Positions 35,108-46,504 are shown, counted from the first letter of the stretch. The stretch: 64,000 bases of DNA from Epiperipatus broadwayi (GCA_028023455.1 JAQFVV010000206.1:1087861-1151860); one strand, 5' to 3'. The notes: generated by a model from the sequence alone, not told the origin. Program-made: numbers and translations.

Positions 35108-37598
35108 AATATATATATATATACACACTTCATGTTCGCATGTTAAAAAGTAAGAACAAAATTTAAAAGTAGAAGTTTTAATATTTTTTTATAAATAAAA
35201 ATTAAATATATATTGTAAATGCACAGATTAGTTGTGTATGGTATAATTAATTATAAAGTTATTTTGTGTTAAATGCAAAATATAAATTTAAAAAGATAAT
35301 TGATTCTAAATTTAGCTAAAACTCGTTTTTTAAAAATGGGGTATTTTTGTTTAACAATAAAAAAGGTGAAAATGACATTCTAGAAAAAGTAATTAAAATG
35401 CCTGTAAACAGATTACTAGATTAAATTTTTGGAGATAAATAATTAAAATAATTTAATTAAAAAGGCTATTATTCCCACTCAAAAATATGAGCTGGCAAAT
35501 AGAGTATTGGACGAATAAACTCAAACTTTAGTTAAAGTAATGGAACTATATATAGCCAATAAATAAGGATCCAAATGACGAGAGATCAATCTGAATTTTA
35601 CTGATAAGATAGCTACAAACCATATAAATAGTGCTGAAAATTAAATTGTTTTTTTATTCTGCATTCATTATTATTTTTCTATTTTGATCCTGCCAGTGAT
35701 TACCTTTTAGATGTTATTCATCAATTATTATTCTGCTTTAATTAATTAGTATTTGCTAGTTCCAGCAAGTATACCATGCAATAATAAAGAGACCATTACC
35801 TGCCTTGCTCTGTCAAGTTGGAAGACGGCAGACCACAAACCCATCAATGAGCCCTGAAAAAGAAGGCATCAACAACAGAAGAAACTATTCAAACATCCCT
35901 CTGTATATCCACTTTAAAAGAGAAAAAAAGCTGATGTCCAATGCTATAATAGGAAGAACCAACCACCAAACCAAGAGTTAATTGATATATGTGCATCCAA
36001 AATAAAAGTGAAATACTGATTTAAACCTTCATCCACCATATCTATGGTTTTAAGAATCAACTCTACCAATATCTAAAAACTGAACCTGAACCTTTGAAAG
36101 AATAAGTATAAACTTTAAATTCATATTTAATTAATTTATTGTCTCTGATTTAATGAAATATGTTAAAGAATAGTTATACAATTAATATGGTTATGAGCAG
36201 GTATGAAAAGAGAAGGTAGTTTGCTTATTTTTATGCTACAATCTAATTGGTATAAGCATATACAAATTATTCTGTAAAGACAATTAGCTCATAATCACAA
36301 TCTCTTGACAATATTGATATGTTAATCAGTTATTTCCATCTCAATTGTTTAATAATTCTATTTTAACTCAGTAAATCTATAAATTATGAATGGAAGATAA
36401 TTGTGCTGCATAAATAAGCTATATTAGGGTTCTATTAAGTAGATGTCAGTTTTTGCTAACTAGTTTGTAATTGAATTACTATTATTGATAAAAGTGGATA
36501 GCTCCTATTTGTCAATTCATGTTAAGAGTTACATCTGATTCTCATTCATATGTAACACATTAGTATTAGATAATTGTAACACCATTCGCAACTGCTGTTC
36601 CCTTATAATCATTATCTTATTTAAAATGGTGATGTGTGGTAGATGATCAATTACTACCACATGACATTCAGTTTTCTTTTATACATGTTTTGTAGTGATA
36701 TGTATATGATAGCTGATCACTGTATACTATATCTTCAGTAGATAATCAATTCCTACTATTGGCATACAATTAACACATGTATTCGCTCTTATACAGATTC
36801 CATTGTAGTACATATGTGATTTCCTGTACTTTACAATTACTTTATTATTTATTGCAAACTAATATTATAATATGTAATTTATTACAACAGTCAATAAGAT
36901 TAGCCTTAATTTATAAGCTTGTATCAGTTAGCATAAGAACAGTGGTGATGATAATAGTGATTAGTTAGGTGTTTATGCAGTATTCAAACAATTAATGTTA
37001 ATAGTATTCTGAAATAGTATCAGTTATGGTAAACCTTTGTATACTATATCTGTGCATAATTAAATTAATTTAATAAAATTTGAAAAGATTTATTTACTTT
37101 AATTTATGTATCAATTGATTAAAGATAGGCCAGTAGGTGTGTTATGCTGTATATACTTAATAGGTTGTGTTTGTCTCATTGTTTTGGGCAGTTATGTAAT
37201 CTTTATTTGCAATCAATAACTTAGGCAAATAGTTAAGAATCTCGTTTTTTCCTTACCCTTAGCAGGTTGTAATGGAAAAAGTTAGTATTCTGTGATGTCA
37301 AAATGTGGAGTGCACAGTGGATTGTCCTCATGTGATTTGCATGTGGATTGTGCAATTCTGTCAGTTACAACATATATTATAAAAGTACACAATACACAGA
37401 AGCATATAACTTGAATAAATATATTTTTAACAGTACTTTAATATCAAAAGCACATTTATTATACACAATTTAATAAGTTAATCAGGACATGATTAAGTTA
37501 TTACAAATATATTTTAATTACTATTTCCAACATCACCGCTACTTCTTTATTTTGTATTATTTCATGAATGCAAATTGACAATTGTTTTATATATATAT
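35108..37598. other. A+T-rich spacer with one unexplained open segment
   Basis: No recognised gene. The patch 35,760-35,980 is less A/T-rich and open in one plus-strand frame for 74 codons (QVGRRQTTNPSMSPEKEG near its middle), preceded by a splice-acceptor-like TTCCAG. No homology is recognised. Confidence 0.35.
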
Positions 37599-37703
37599 AA
37601 TTAAGAGCATGCTAATGAGCTCTAAACAAGCTTTTTTATTTTTTATTTTTTTATTAATGATAAATGCTACTACGAGAGAAGGCTCATTAGCATGCTCTTA
37701 ATT
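37599..37703. mobile_element. Short inverted repeat with perfect 22-bp ends
   Basis: AATTAAGAGCATGCTAATGA plus GC at 37,599-37,620 is repeated in perfect inversion at 37,682-37,703 around a ~61-nt T-rich centre. It shares AGCTCTAAACAAGCTTT (37,618-37,634) with the MITE at 23,461, so the two may belong to one superfamily. It is immediately preceded by an AT tract. Confidence 0.7.
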
Positions 37704-37760
37704 TTACATATTGGTAAATGCAAGCTATATATAAGTCGTCTGACTTTTTATTATATATAT

Positions 37761-37804
37761 ATAATTAAAATTACCAAAATCCAAAATTCAACCAGACCAG
37801 CAAA
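37761..37804 (-). mobile_element. Penelope-type 3' tail fragment
   Basis: On the minus strand TTTGCTGGTCTGGTTGAATT, then TTGGATTTTGGTAATTTT. The same tail follows the Penelope GIY-YIG fragment on the plus strand at 46,505-46,549. It adjoins the 480-bp repeat, so the two were probably inserted together. Confidence 0.6.
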
Positions 37805-37812
37805 TATATTGC

Positions 37813-38294
37813 AACGGAAAGAAAAATAAATATTTGTAACAATAAGTAAACATTATCACAGTATAGATAAATAAATGCGTGATGAAATGATAGTTGCCAT
37901 AATTCAATAACTAAATATAACATTATAGCCCGTTTGCAACTATCCTAAACATTAATTCTGTTACGCTAATAATGAAATAAATAAATTATCTCATTACTCA
38001 ATACTTAATAACAACAATGACAATTAAAACTATCATCATTAAAGATTTAATAATATCTAAATATTGGGGATGTCATTTGAACAATAAAACATACTGGCCA
38101 TTGTCATCAAATAAAAGAATATTAAATATAGCAACTGAATAAAATTACCCACTTTGAGATTCCTGGAGTGCATTATGCTTATCTCCCATACTAGGTTCTT
38201 TTAACAAAGAATCCTTCCTATTCTTTTTTTCCAACCATATAAGACCATTCATGGTCACATGCACACACTGGTGCTATTTATGAGAACTTATATT
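37813..38294 (-). repeat. 480-bp repeat, single arm
   Basis: Almost identical to 44,551-45,029, and inverted to 45,030-45,508. It starts ACGGAAAGAAAAATAAATAT and ends TATGAGAACTTATA. Strand is given relative to the Penelope tail next to it. No coding region and no known motif. Its high identity to the other copies implies recent amplification. Confidence 0.85.
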
Positions 38295-41200
38295 TTATAT
38301 TATATAAAGTTAATATTATGAAGTTGGAAAGGGATTATATCACTTTTTATTCAGTTGAGCTAAGTATATGTGTTTTCCCACGAGCGCCACTAGATTGTTT
38401 TAAATCTAGATAAATATCTGTTTAGAGTGTACTGAGTTCAAACTCATTCGGTACATTTTTATCACACATGACTTGGATGACTAATGAAAAAATGACATTC
38501 TTACATTTTATCTATATCGATAAAATTACAAGATCCCAATATTACCAAAATTTATATTATAGATCAAAGACTCTTATAGACATTGCTAGCTCATTTTATG
38601 TATATTGATGAACAGACAAGTATAATCTTATTAATGGCTTCTAAACAAGCATGTGAAGACCATTATTGATATTGATGGCCATTTAGCTAGATTATTTATC
38701 ACAATATAAAGGTAATAATGATGATGATAATAATGATGAATGATAATAATAGTGATATCATAATAATAATGATAATAATAGTGATAGTGATGATACCAGC
38801 CATAGCTTATTAATAAACTCACAACAATAAATTTATCTTTATAAACTTATAGGCATCTATTAAAAATTATCCTATTTCAAATGGGGATTTAAATATTACA
38901 TTCACTAGCATTTAGAAGTTTATGTTTATTTACTAAAATACTTTAATAGTTAAAACTAGGATTTAACAATACTAGTGATGATGAATGATCATCATGAATG
39001 TCTATGCATGATATTCATCTTTCTATAAATCTTTATTTACTACATATATTAATTATGCTAAACATTAGATTTAATGATTATAATTTATTAATGATGATGA
39101 TGGCGATCATAACTCTTATATAGTATTATTTGAAACATTTTAACCAATAACACGATATCCATATTTGATGAGGATGATCATAATTCCTGGACACAACCCA
39201 ACTTTAGCTTTTCTACTATTGAACTATAATTATTAAAATTTGGTTATTATCAAGCATAATCCTTAAATACCCAAAGATAAATGAACATTCTAGTTTACTT
39301 AACCTTTTGTGAGCGCTTAATATTTGCAAGTGATTGCTCAATATTTACGAATGATAATACTTAATAACTGTGAGCAATGATGATGAATTAAAATGATAGA
39401 ATCAAGACAAGAAAACACAACAATATTTTTTTTAATAAGAACTCGGAAAACCAATTAAGATATATATAATTATATTTTATTAATACTATTACTCTTTCTT
39501 TCTTTCTTTAAAATCAAATCAATAATTAAATAAATGGCTTATTATTACATTAATTCAATACAAAAATTAATATAAAAATTTATATAAGCACAAGCAAATA
39601 AACTTAATATATAGGTTTGTCATTTCTGGATATTTTAAAATAAGCTGGCTTAAAAAAAAATACATTTTATGGAATGCTTACTTACGTCTTTCCTAACTTA
39701 TTATATCAAAAAATAAGTTTCATATGTATCCTGTGTGTTTTATTTCTCTTCCATTCATATGTAAGCCTTGCTTTATAATTTCTCATATTTAAACTATTTA
39801 TATATAACCTATTCCTTGACATGTTTGTATAAGCAGTTACACATGCACACATTCGGTAATGTTAACATATATGTCTAAAATGTATACCCACAAATTACAT
39901 ATATAAAAAATATTTGTGCAACCTTTTAGTAAAATAAAATAAAATACATGATATTAATTTTAATATGCAACAAGATAAAATAAAATAAAAACATTATAAA
40001 TGCATATATTTATAGGTTGCTCATTATCATTAACAACTGAAGAACAATTAAAAAAAAAACATTTCAACATTATAATATATAATATAAAAAAAATAATAAA
40101 AAAAATAATGAAAAATTTAAATTTAAAGATTTAAACTATGTTTGTGCTATGTTGTGTGATATTGCAAATAACTATAGATAAACAAGTCTTTAATGTTTCT
40201 GTATCAAAAAAAAAAAGAAAATTGCTTTGACCAGTAAATCAAGGTTTACTTTTAATAAGTAAGAATAAAAATCTGTTAAAGAAAGTTCATAGTTACCCGA
40301 TCACTTTCACTTCTTATAAATGTCCTGAGTTTGAATTTTCAGACTGCTTGTCTTTGCTCCATAAAAAAAAGAAGAAAGTTATTGCAGATACTGTTAAGAT
40401 AAACATGAATCAATTGACTTGCTTGTTTCTTTAATTCTAAAATTATTTATTGTTGATTGGCTTCCTTCTACCATTTTAAAAAGAGTTATTATAAATATTT
40501 TTTAATAAGTATGTACTGGTGGATTTGCTTGTCTCTCCCATTTTTTAAAAAAATAATCACTGTAGACACTTTAGATGACTGAGGTAAACTTTAACAAAAA
40601 TTTGATTCATGGCTTCAAACTTGGCTATATATGGATTTTATACATTTTCTCTTTCTCTTCCTTCCCCTTCTCCATTCATCCAAAGGTAATGAGCCCTTAA
40701 TAGACCAGGAGCCAGAAAAGAAGCATTTCATATAGCTTGTGTGGTTGGCTTCAAACTCTTCCATTTTGTTGGTTATTTATTTGATTGGTATATGAGACCA
40801 CAGTAGATTAGTGATTTTAACTCATTCTGTATTAATCAGGAAGTGGAAAAAAATGGTTTAGCAATGCAGAGTCATGGTATTATACTCAGAAAAATATGTT
40901 AATCTCATTTCATAGAATTGTCAATAACTTCTTATAAATTCAATTTTGTTCCACTTTCCCTCTTTTTCCAATATTAATATTTCTGGGAATTACTTGTATA
41001 TCCACACATCTTCATCTATTTTGACTTTATACAAGAGTCTTTTCCTTCTTTTCCCTTGTTCAATTTTTAAAGAGTAAAAAAAAAAATCAAATCGCCCACT
41101 TTCCCTTTTTCCTTTTTTTCAACATTAATAACGAGGAAAAAATTGAGTGAGAGTTACATTTCTCTGTCTGTCTCTCTAAAAAAATAATACTGAGTGACTG

Positions 41201-41998
41201 TCTGTCTCTCTAAAATAATAATACTGAGTGTCCTTTAAACATTGTTTCAATCATTTATATTGCCAATCTTTGGTCAAAGAAACTGACCACCTGCATATCT
41301 TATCTTGAGATAAAAGAGAAAAAAAAATCAGAGTTTGACAAGTTGATGTTCTATCGCGATTTTACAAGAAAATTAATAATCACGCTTTTATTTCCTCAAA
41401 GCACCTCTCTCTTTTAAAAAAAATAATCTTAGATACAGATAAAAACAATACAACAAAGCTGGCAATCTACAGTTATCAGAAATAGATGTAAAGGTGTTTA
41501 TACAGACGTTTTCATTCTTTCACACTCTTTTGCACGTGTACATTTTTTTTATCTCCTAATCTTGATCTGATCACCTTATTTTACACTTTCTGAATGTTTT
41601 ATTTTACAGAAATAAAACTAAATAACTGAATATATTAATTATTTAATAAGAAAAATAACATATTAAAATATCATTTCTTACAACATTATATTCATTCATC
41701 ACTTATTAATTTATCAACTATATATTACACATAAAATATACGTACACATAAATCTATATATATATAAGAATTTTTTTTTTCAATTAAATAATATATATGT
41801 GTGGGACATGAGAACATACATGTATGTACATTTGCCTCACTCCCAAACAAAAAAAAAATTTTTTGACAGTCTCTTATGAAACTACCTCACTAAACCATAA
41901 ACTAAATGCTTAATATATGCATGTTTTTTTTCTCAATACAAATTTGACTTTGGTCTATTATTGATGACTATCCTCATGAACTATTAAACAAGTGTTCT
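38295..41998. other. A+T-rich spacer with minor repeats
   Basis: No supported gene. It contains an imperfect (ATG/ATA)n trinucleotide tract at about 38,712-38,796 and a ~36-bp tandem duplication of CTGTCTGTCTCTCTAAAA-type sequence at about 41,163-41,230. GAGTTCAAACTC near 38,430 resembles a Pol III B box, but no A box was found. Confidence 0.4.
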
Positions 41999-43046
41999 TC
42001 ATGTATCATTACTTAGTGATTCAGAACAACTTGCTATTGGATTTTCCTTGATCATGGGTCTACAATTTTCACTTAGATCATTGAAGTTATTCCTAGGCCT
42101 ACTTATTCGGTTTGCTAGGTTTTGTGGGATAGAGTCAGCCTAACTGATTATTCATAATCCTAATGGTGGAGATCTTATAACTATATCTCTCCTCCCTTCT
42201 AGAATAACCTTCAGCTTTACTTTCTATAACTCCCAGGGCATCCAACAGGTCTGCCACTCTTATTGGGGAGTACACATCATCCACTATCATATATATATAT
42301 ATATTCCCAGGCATTCCTATGTTTGGTTTGCCAGGTTTTGTGGGAAATTGTCATCCTAACTGGTTTCTTCCCATTCTCATATTGGAGTTTTTATAGCCAT
42401 AGCTCTCCTCCTTTCTATAATAACTTTCAGCTATCCTTTTGGTAGCTCCCAATGTCTCAAACTTGTCTGCTACATTTACTGGGGCATATACATCAGCAGC
42501 TATCTTTAATTCTAAGAAACTAGCTTTACTGATTACATCTTTCCTGAGGTCTGTTTGTTCCTGTACAGTGGCTACCTTTACTTCTAAGGTATGGGTCTCA
42601 CTGTATATATTCTCTTCGGGATTACTTTGTTCTTGAACAGCAGCCACCTCATGTTTATATGGCTTGATTACAGTCACATAACTGTCTGACACTATTTCTT
42701 GTTCTGGACTGGTCATCCTGTTATCAGTCTCTTTAGTTAAATCAGTTACTTGATTATTCATTTCTTGTGGTGGTTGATCCATCTTATTATCAAGTCTCTT
42801 AGACTGTCCATTAAAAGACTCATGAATTGTTTGGAAGTACTGATCTATTTTCTGATTCATTTTTTTGAAGTGCTGATCTAGTTTAGTATCAAATTTTTGA
42901 GATTGTAGATCAAATTTCTGATTTATTTCTTTTGATTGTTGATCAAATTTCTGATTTATTTCTTGTGATTGTTGATCAAATTTCTGATTTATCTGTTTAA
43001 GTATAACTTGCAACCACTCTGGATGGCCTTGCTTCTCTACTTCCAT
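41999..43046 (-). pseudogene. Gag-like coiled-coil protein of an LTR element, disrupted
   Basis: A 231-codon frame runs from ATG at 43,046 to a stop at 42,351. Residues about 15-75 are a coiled-coil made of an 11-residue repeat (INQKFDQQSQE and variants), encoded by 33-bp tandem units near 42,895-43,005. The rest is acidic and polar. After the stop the frame stays coding-like (FPTKPGKPN), then a diverged duplicate of the last ~45 codons appears (VADLLDALGV...NNQLG, 42,255-42,125) with the same stop at the same place and again PTKP.KPN. A shifted frame then runs to about 41,999. The leader upstream (43,440-44,400) matches that of the element at position 1. Placement suggests Gag; no zinc knuckle was seen. 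I infer function from position only. Confidence 0.55.
42125..42495 (-). repeat. Tandem duplication of the gag-like 3' end
   Basis: Segment 42,330-42,490 and segment 42,110-42,262 encode aligned sequences: VADKFETLGA / VADLLDALGV, YYRKEESYGYKNS / YSRREERYSYKIS, NQLG-stop / NQLG-stop, PTKPGKPN / PTKPSKPN. They are clearly diverged, so the duplication is old. An (AT)n run (42,290-42,304) lies at the junction. Confidence 0.75.
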
Positions 43047-43439
43047 TTCCTCAATAGTTAATTATTTTTCTTTAATATTTATATTACTTATTTCTGTTCT
43101 GCTTTATTCTGTTCTGCTCTATTTTGTTCCACCCCCTGATTTCCTATACATCCAGAGTTAAACACCTTTATCTATCCCCATATACTTTAAAATTAGCAAC
43201 CATTCTTTCTCAGCCATAATTCTCCCCATCAATCTATCTATATCTTAAGTGCCTTTAATTAATTTAACCTCCATCATCACTCATTTTTACTTATGTTTAA
43301 TTTCCAAATTACGAGGTCATAGTCCCTTTTTAAAAACATTTATTTAAGAATAAACTATCTCTGTATAAATGTGTCCTTTTTATGCCATCATTTATCTAGT
43401 TCTTAATGCTCTTATAAAACTTAACTCTCTCTATGCCCT

Positions 43440-44400
43440 ATTTTAATACACTAAGCAAAAGAAAAAAAAATTACTTAGATAACATATGTGCCTATATTTA
43501 TAATAGAGTTCACCTCTCAAGTTATTCATATACTCATCTATCCCTCTAGAGATCTGACAGATACTGACAGCCAAAAGAATGATTAGCAATTCACAATCAT
43601 GAGATAGATAAAAGAATTCAATCACTGCACTTAAAGCATATAATGTTCCATTAACACTCAGATGATCACGCCAATTCAATCACTCTAAGCTACTACAACC
43701 CATAATAGCTTATTGCAAACATTGTTGCATTGCCCTGCTTACTTCCAAGTCTTAGGGGCTTTAATTTGTCAAATACTGCCTTGCTTTTCTTTAAAGTCTT
43801 AGAGGCAACAATTATATATCAGTAAAACAAAATACTGCCTTGCTCTCTCTGGAGTCTTAGAGGCGAAATATTATGTATCAGAAAAAACTATGCCTTGCTC
43901 TCTCTGGAGTCTTAGAGGCGAAATCATGGCAGACCTACTGTTAACTGCTTCATGATAAATAATAACTGATATTATAATCTGGGTTGGAGCAGTGAATGAG
44001 ATAAATCAATCACCAGTGGCATGAATACATCACATCCTCAAGGCAATAACAAAAATTCTCTATCCATCACAAAAATTGTAATACAACCAACCATACTCCA
44101 ACAATCAAATATCCAATCCAACCCCCAAAATCATAGATTTTCTATAACACTTACTTTTCAAATATGAACAAAATCATTATTCTACAATTCAAGGCTATTA
44201 ATATTTTTATGCTTATCTAGCAGCAACACTATATTTCACTGATAAGAAAAATATTTAAAAACAGTGCTATTAACTTTAACACTTATTATAAGTTGTGATA
44301 TCTTTATATTTTAAAAATTGAAATTAAGCTGTTTAATGGCTGTATTTATTTATCATCATCAAAAATGCAATAACAGTAATCATCATCATCTCAACATCAG
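43440..44400 (-). mobile_element. LTR/leader-like repeat, copy 2
   Basis: Reverse-complement relative of 1-763, including the CTGCTCCAACCCAG segment, four CCTCTAAGACT minirepeats (43,731-43,919) and the GGGTTGTAGTAGCTT segment. A 78-codon frame (43,443-43,679, with HLSVNGTLYALSAVIEFFYL) parallels the 60-codon frame of copy 1. It lies just upstream of the gag-like frame on the same strand. This copy has an extra ~60-100 bp near 44,200-44,290 relative to copy 1. Confidence 0.65.
43731..43919 (-). repeat. Tandem minirepeat in leader (4 units)
   Basis: Units TGCCTTGCTCTCTCTGGAGT plus CTTAGAGGC, or close variants, lie at 43,731-43,759, 43,777-43,806, 43,836-43,864 and 43,891-43,919. Read on the minus strand each is GCC(T/C)CTAAGACT...GCAAGGCA. 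Confidence 0.8.
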
Positions 44401-44550
44401 GCCAAAATATTTGTATCTAATAATAAAAAAAAAAATTTTTTTTCAAACTATACATCTGTCATCATTATATACTACACATCTCTCAGCTATGTGGTGTATT
44501 TCAAGCCCTTATTTAGCTTATTTCGAGCCCTAGTTGGCATGCCATTTGTA

Positions 44551-45508
44551 ACGGAAAGAAGAATAAATATTTGTAACAGTAAGTAAACATTATCACAGTA
44601 TAGATAAATAAATGCATGATGAAATGATAGTTGCCATAATTCAATAACTAAATATAACATTATAGCCCGTTTGCAACTATCCTAAACATTAATTCTGTTA
44701 CGCTAATAATGAAATAAATAAATTATCTCATTACTCAATACTTAATAACAACAATGACAATTAAAACTATCATCATTAAAGATTTAATAATATCTAAATA
44801 TTGGGGGTGTCATTTGAACAATAAAACATACTGGCCATTGTCAGCAAATAAAAGAATATTAAATATAGCAACTGAATAAAATTACCCACTTTGAGATTCC
44901 TGGAGTGCATTATGCTTATCTCCCATACTAGGTTCTTTTAACAAAGAATCCTTCCTATTCTTTTTTTCCAACCATATAAGACCATTCATGGTCACATGCA
45001 CACACTGGTGCTATTTATGAGAACTTATATATAAGTTCTCATAAATAGCACCAGTGTGTGCATGTGACCATGAATGGTCTTATATGGTTGGAAAAAAAGA
45101 ATAGGAAGGATTCTTTGTTAAAAGAACCTAGTATGGGAGATAAGCATAATGCACTCCAGGAATCTCAAAGTGGGTAATTTTATTCAGTTGCTATATTTAA
45201 TATTCTTTTATTTGATGACAATGGCCAGTATGTTTTATTGTTCAAATGACATCCCCAATATTTAGATATTATTAAATCTTTAATGATGATAGTTTTAATT
45301 GTCATTGTTGTTATTAAGTATTGAGTAATGAGATTATTTATTTATTTCATTATTAGCGTAACAGAATTAATGTTTAGGATAGTTGCAAACGGGCTATAAT
45401 GTTATATTTAGTTATTGAATTGTGGCAACTATCATTTCATCACACATTTATTTATCTATACGGTGATAATGTTTACTTACTGTTACAAATATTTATTCTT
45501 CTTTCCAT
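44551..45508. repeat. Giant palindrome 1 (arms ~479 bp, no spacer)
   Basis: Position 44,551-45,029 is followed directly by its inverted copy 45,030-45,508. The centre is GAACTTATATATAAGTTC (45,021-45,038). The arms differ at several sites (for example near 44,606/45,450 and 44,844/45,215), and the right arm agrees with the single copy at 37,813 where the left arm does not. The two arms are therefore separate copies rather than a copying artefact of one read. No coding region. Confidence 0.9.
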
Positions 45509-45572
45509 TTAATTATGACTATATTTATTTTTATTTTTCATATATATATATATATATATATTAAACACAACC

Positions 45573-45603
45573 AAAGGTTTCACTGCTACAAGCAGACTTC
45601 TCA
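45573..45603 (-). ncRNA. Hammerhead-like hairpin in Penelope tail, copy 1
   Basis: Minus-strand CTTGAGAAGT, hairpin CTGCT-TGT-AGCAG, then TGAAACC. The arrangement (UGA-containing core, stem II hairpin, GAAA) follows hammerheads known from Penelope-like elements, but the core is imperfect. Confidence 0.4.
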
Positions 45604-45639
45604 AGTGCAAAGAACTACAAAAACTATATATATATAATA

Positions 45640-46013
45640 TTAAACATTACCCACAAATCCATTCAACTTCCCATCCACCCTTAATATTAAAAGAACTCTT
45701 AAATAAGTTAATTGCTTCAGAATAAAATATTTTCTATAATAAAGATTCTTTAATTCTTCTTTTGATTTCATTTCTCTCAAAGAAGACAACCTTAGCTCCA
45801 TCAAAATTAATAGTGTGGCCTGTATCTTTTTCATGGACATACAAAGCAGAACTAAGATATCTATTTTTAACTCTACTTTTATGAACCTTTATTCTTTCAT
45901 TTAAACTCAAACTACTCTGACCTATGTAGACCTTCTTACAAAAAAACAAGGGATAAAATATACTACACCAGGAATAGTCTTTCTATCAAAAATTTCCATT
46001 GTATTATTTAATA
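45640..46013 (-). pseudogene. Penelope-like element GIY-YIG endonuclease, fragment 1
   Basis: Minus strand. The first part (IPGVVYFIPC, shifted frame) carries the GIY-like motif. The frame 45,949-45,734 continues with VYIGQSSLSLNERIKVHK, then SALYVHEKDTGHTINF and KRRIKESLL. The order (GIY, YIG, Arg/His/Glu region, DTGH.I.F, RR.KE.LL) is that of the C-terminal nuclease of Penelope-like retroelements, which nicks the target for priming. A frameshift separates the GIY and YIG halves, and the reverse transcriptase is missing, so this is a 5'-truncated dead copy. A last frame (45,840-45,640, VDGKLNGFVGNV) ends it. Confidence 0.8.
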
Positions 46014-46036
46014 AAGGGGTGTTACATTGAATAATT

Positions 46037-46411
46037 TATTAAATAATACAAAGGAAACTTTTGATAGAAAGACTATTCCTGGTGTAGTATATTTTATCCC
46101 TTGTTTTTTGTAAGAAGGTCTACATAAGTCAGAGTAGTTTGAGTTTAAATGAAAGAATAAAGGTTCATAAAAGTAGAGTTAAAAATATATATCTTAGTTC
46201 TGCTTTGTATGTTCATGAAAAAGATACAGGCCACACTATTAATTTTCATGGAGCTAAGGTTGTCTTTTTTGAGAAAAATGAAATCAAAAGTAGAATTAAA
46301 GAATCTTTATTACTGAAAATATTTTATTCTGAAGCAATTGACTTATTTAAGAGTTTTTTTTTAATATTAAGGGTGGATGGGAAGTTGAATGAATTTGTGG
46401 GTAATGTTTGA
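46037..46411 (+). pseudogene. Penelope-like element GIY-YIG endonuclease, fragment 2
   Basis: Plus-strand twin of fragment 1. IPGVVYFIPC is encoded near 46,075, then after a frameshift the segment SLNERIKVHKSRVKNIYLSS starts at 46,142, followed by SALYVHEKDTGHTINFHGAK, RIKESLLLKIFY and the end VDGKLNEFVGNV. The YIG motif itself is interrupted here by a stop (TAAG near 46,126). Reverse transcriptase missing; not functional. Confidence 0.8.
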
Positions 46412-46448
46412 TATTATATATATTGTATAGTTTTTGTAGTTCTTTGCA

Positions 46449-46480
46449 CTTGAGAAGTCTGCTTGTAGCAGTGAAACCTT
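46449..46480 (+). ncRNA. Hammerhead-like hairpin in Penelope tail, copy 2
   Basis: Plus-strand copy of the same hairpin: stem CTGCT (46,459-46,463) with AGCAG (46,467-46,471) and GAAA at 46,473-46,476. It lies just downstream of the GIY-YIG remnant, the expected place in these elements. Confidence 0.4.
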
Positions 46481-46504
46481 TGGTTGTGTTTAATTTTTTT
46501 TTTT

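Larger units (their letters stand above)
45561..46493. repeat. Giant palindrome 2: two Penelope fragments head to head
   Basis: 45,561-46,015 is inverted relative to 46,035-46,493 with a 19-bp spacer. Each arm holds the GIY-YIG end of a Penelope-like element and its 3' hairpin. Arms are closely similar with a few substitutions and indels. It lies only 52 bp from palindrome 1. Confidence 0.9.

Noticed and set aside
38712-38796. Coding segment (63-codon frame with His/Tyr runs on the minus strand, 38,631-38,822)
   Set aside because: It is the translation of an imperfect trinucleotide microsatellite.
413-43919. CRISPR-like array (regular minirepeats)
   Set aside because: Only 3-4 short imperfect units with related spacers inside a retroelement leader in a eukaryotic genome; no cas genes.
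44551-45508. Palindrome as a simple assembly artefact
   Set aside because: The arms differ at several positions and each differs from the copy at 37,813 in its own way, which a read-through artefact would not produce; still worth long-read confirmation.
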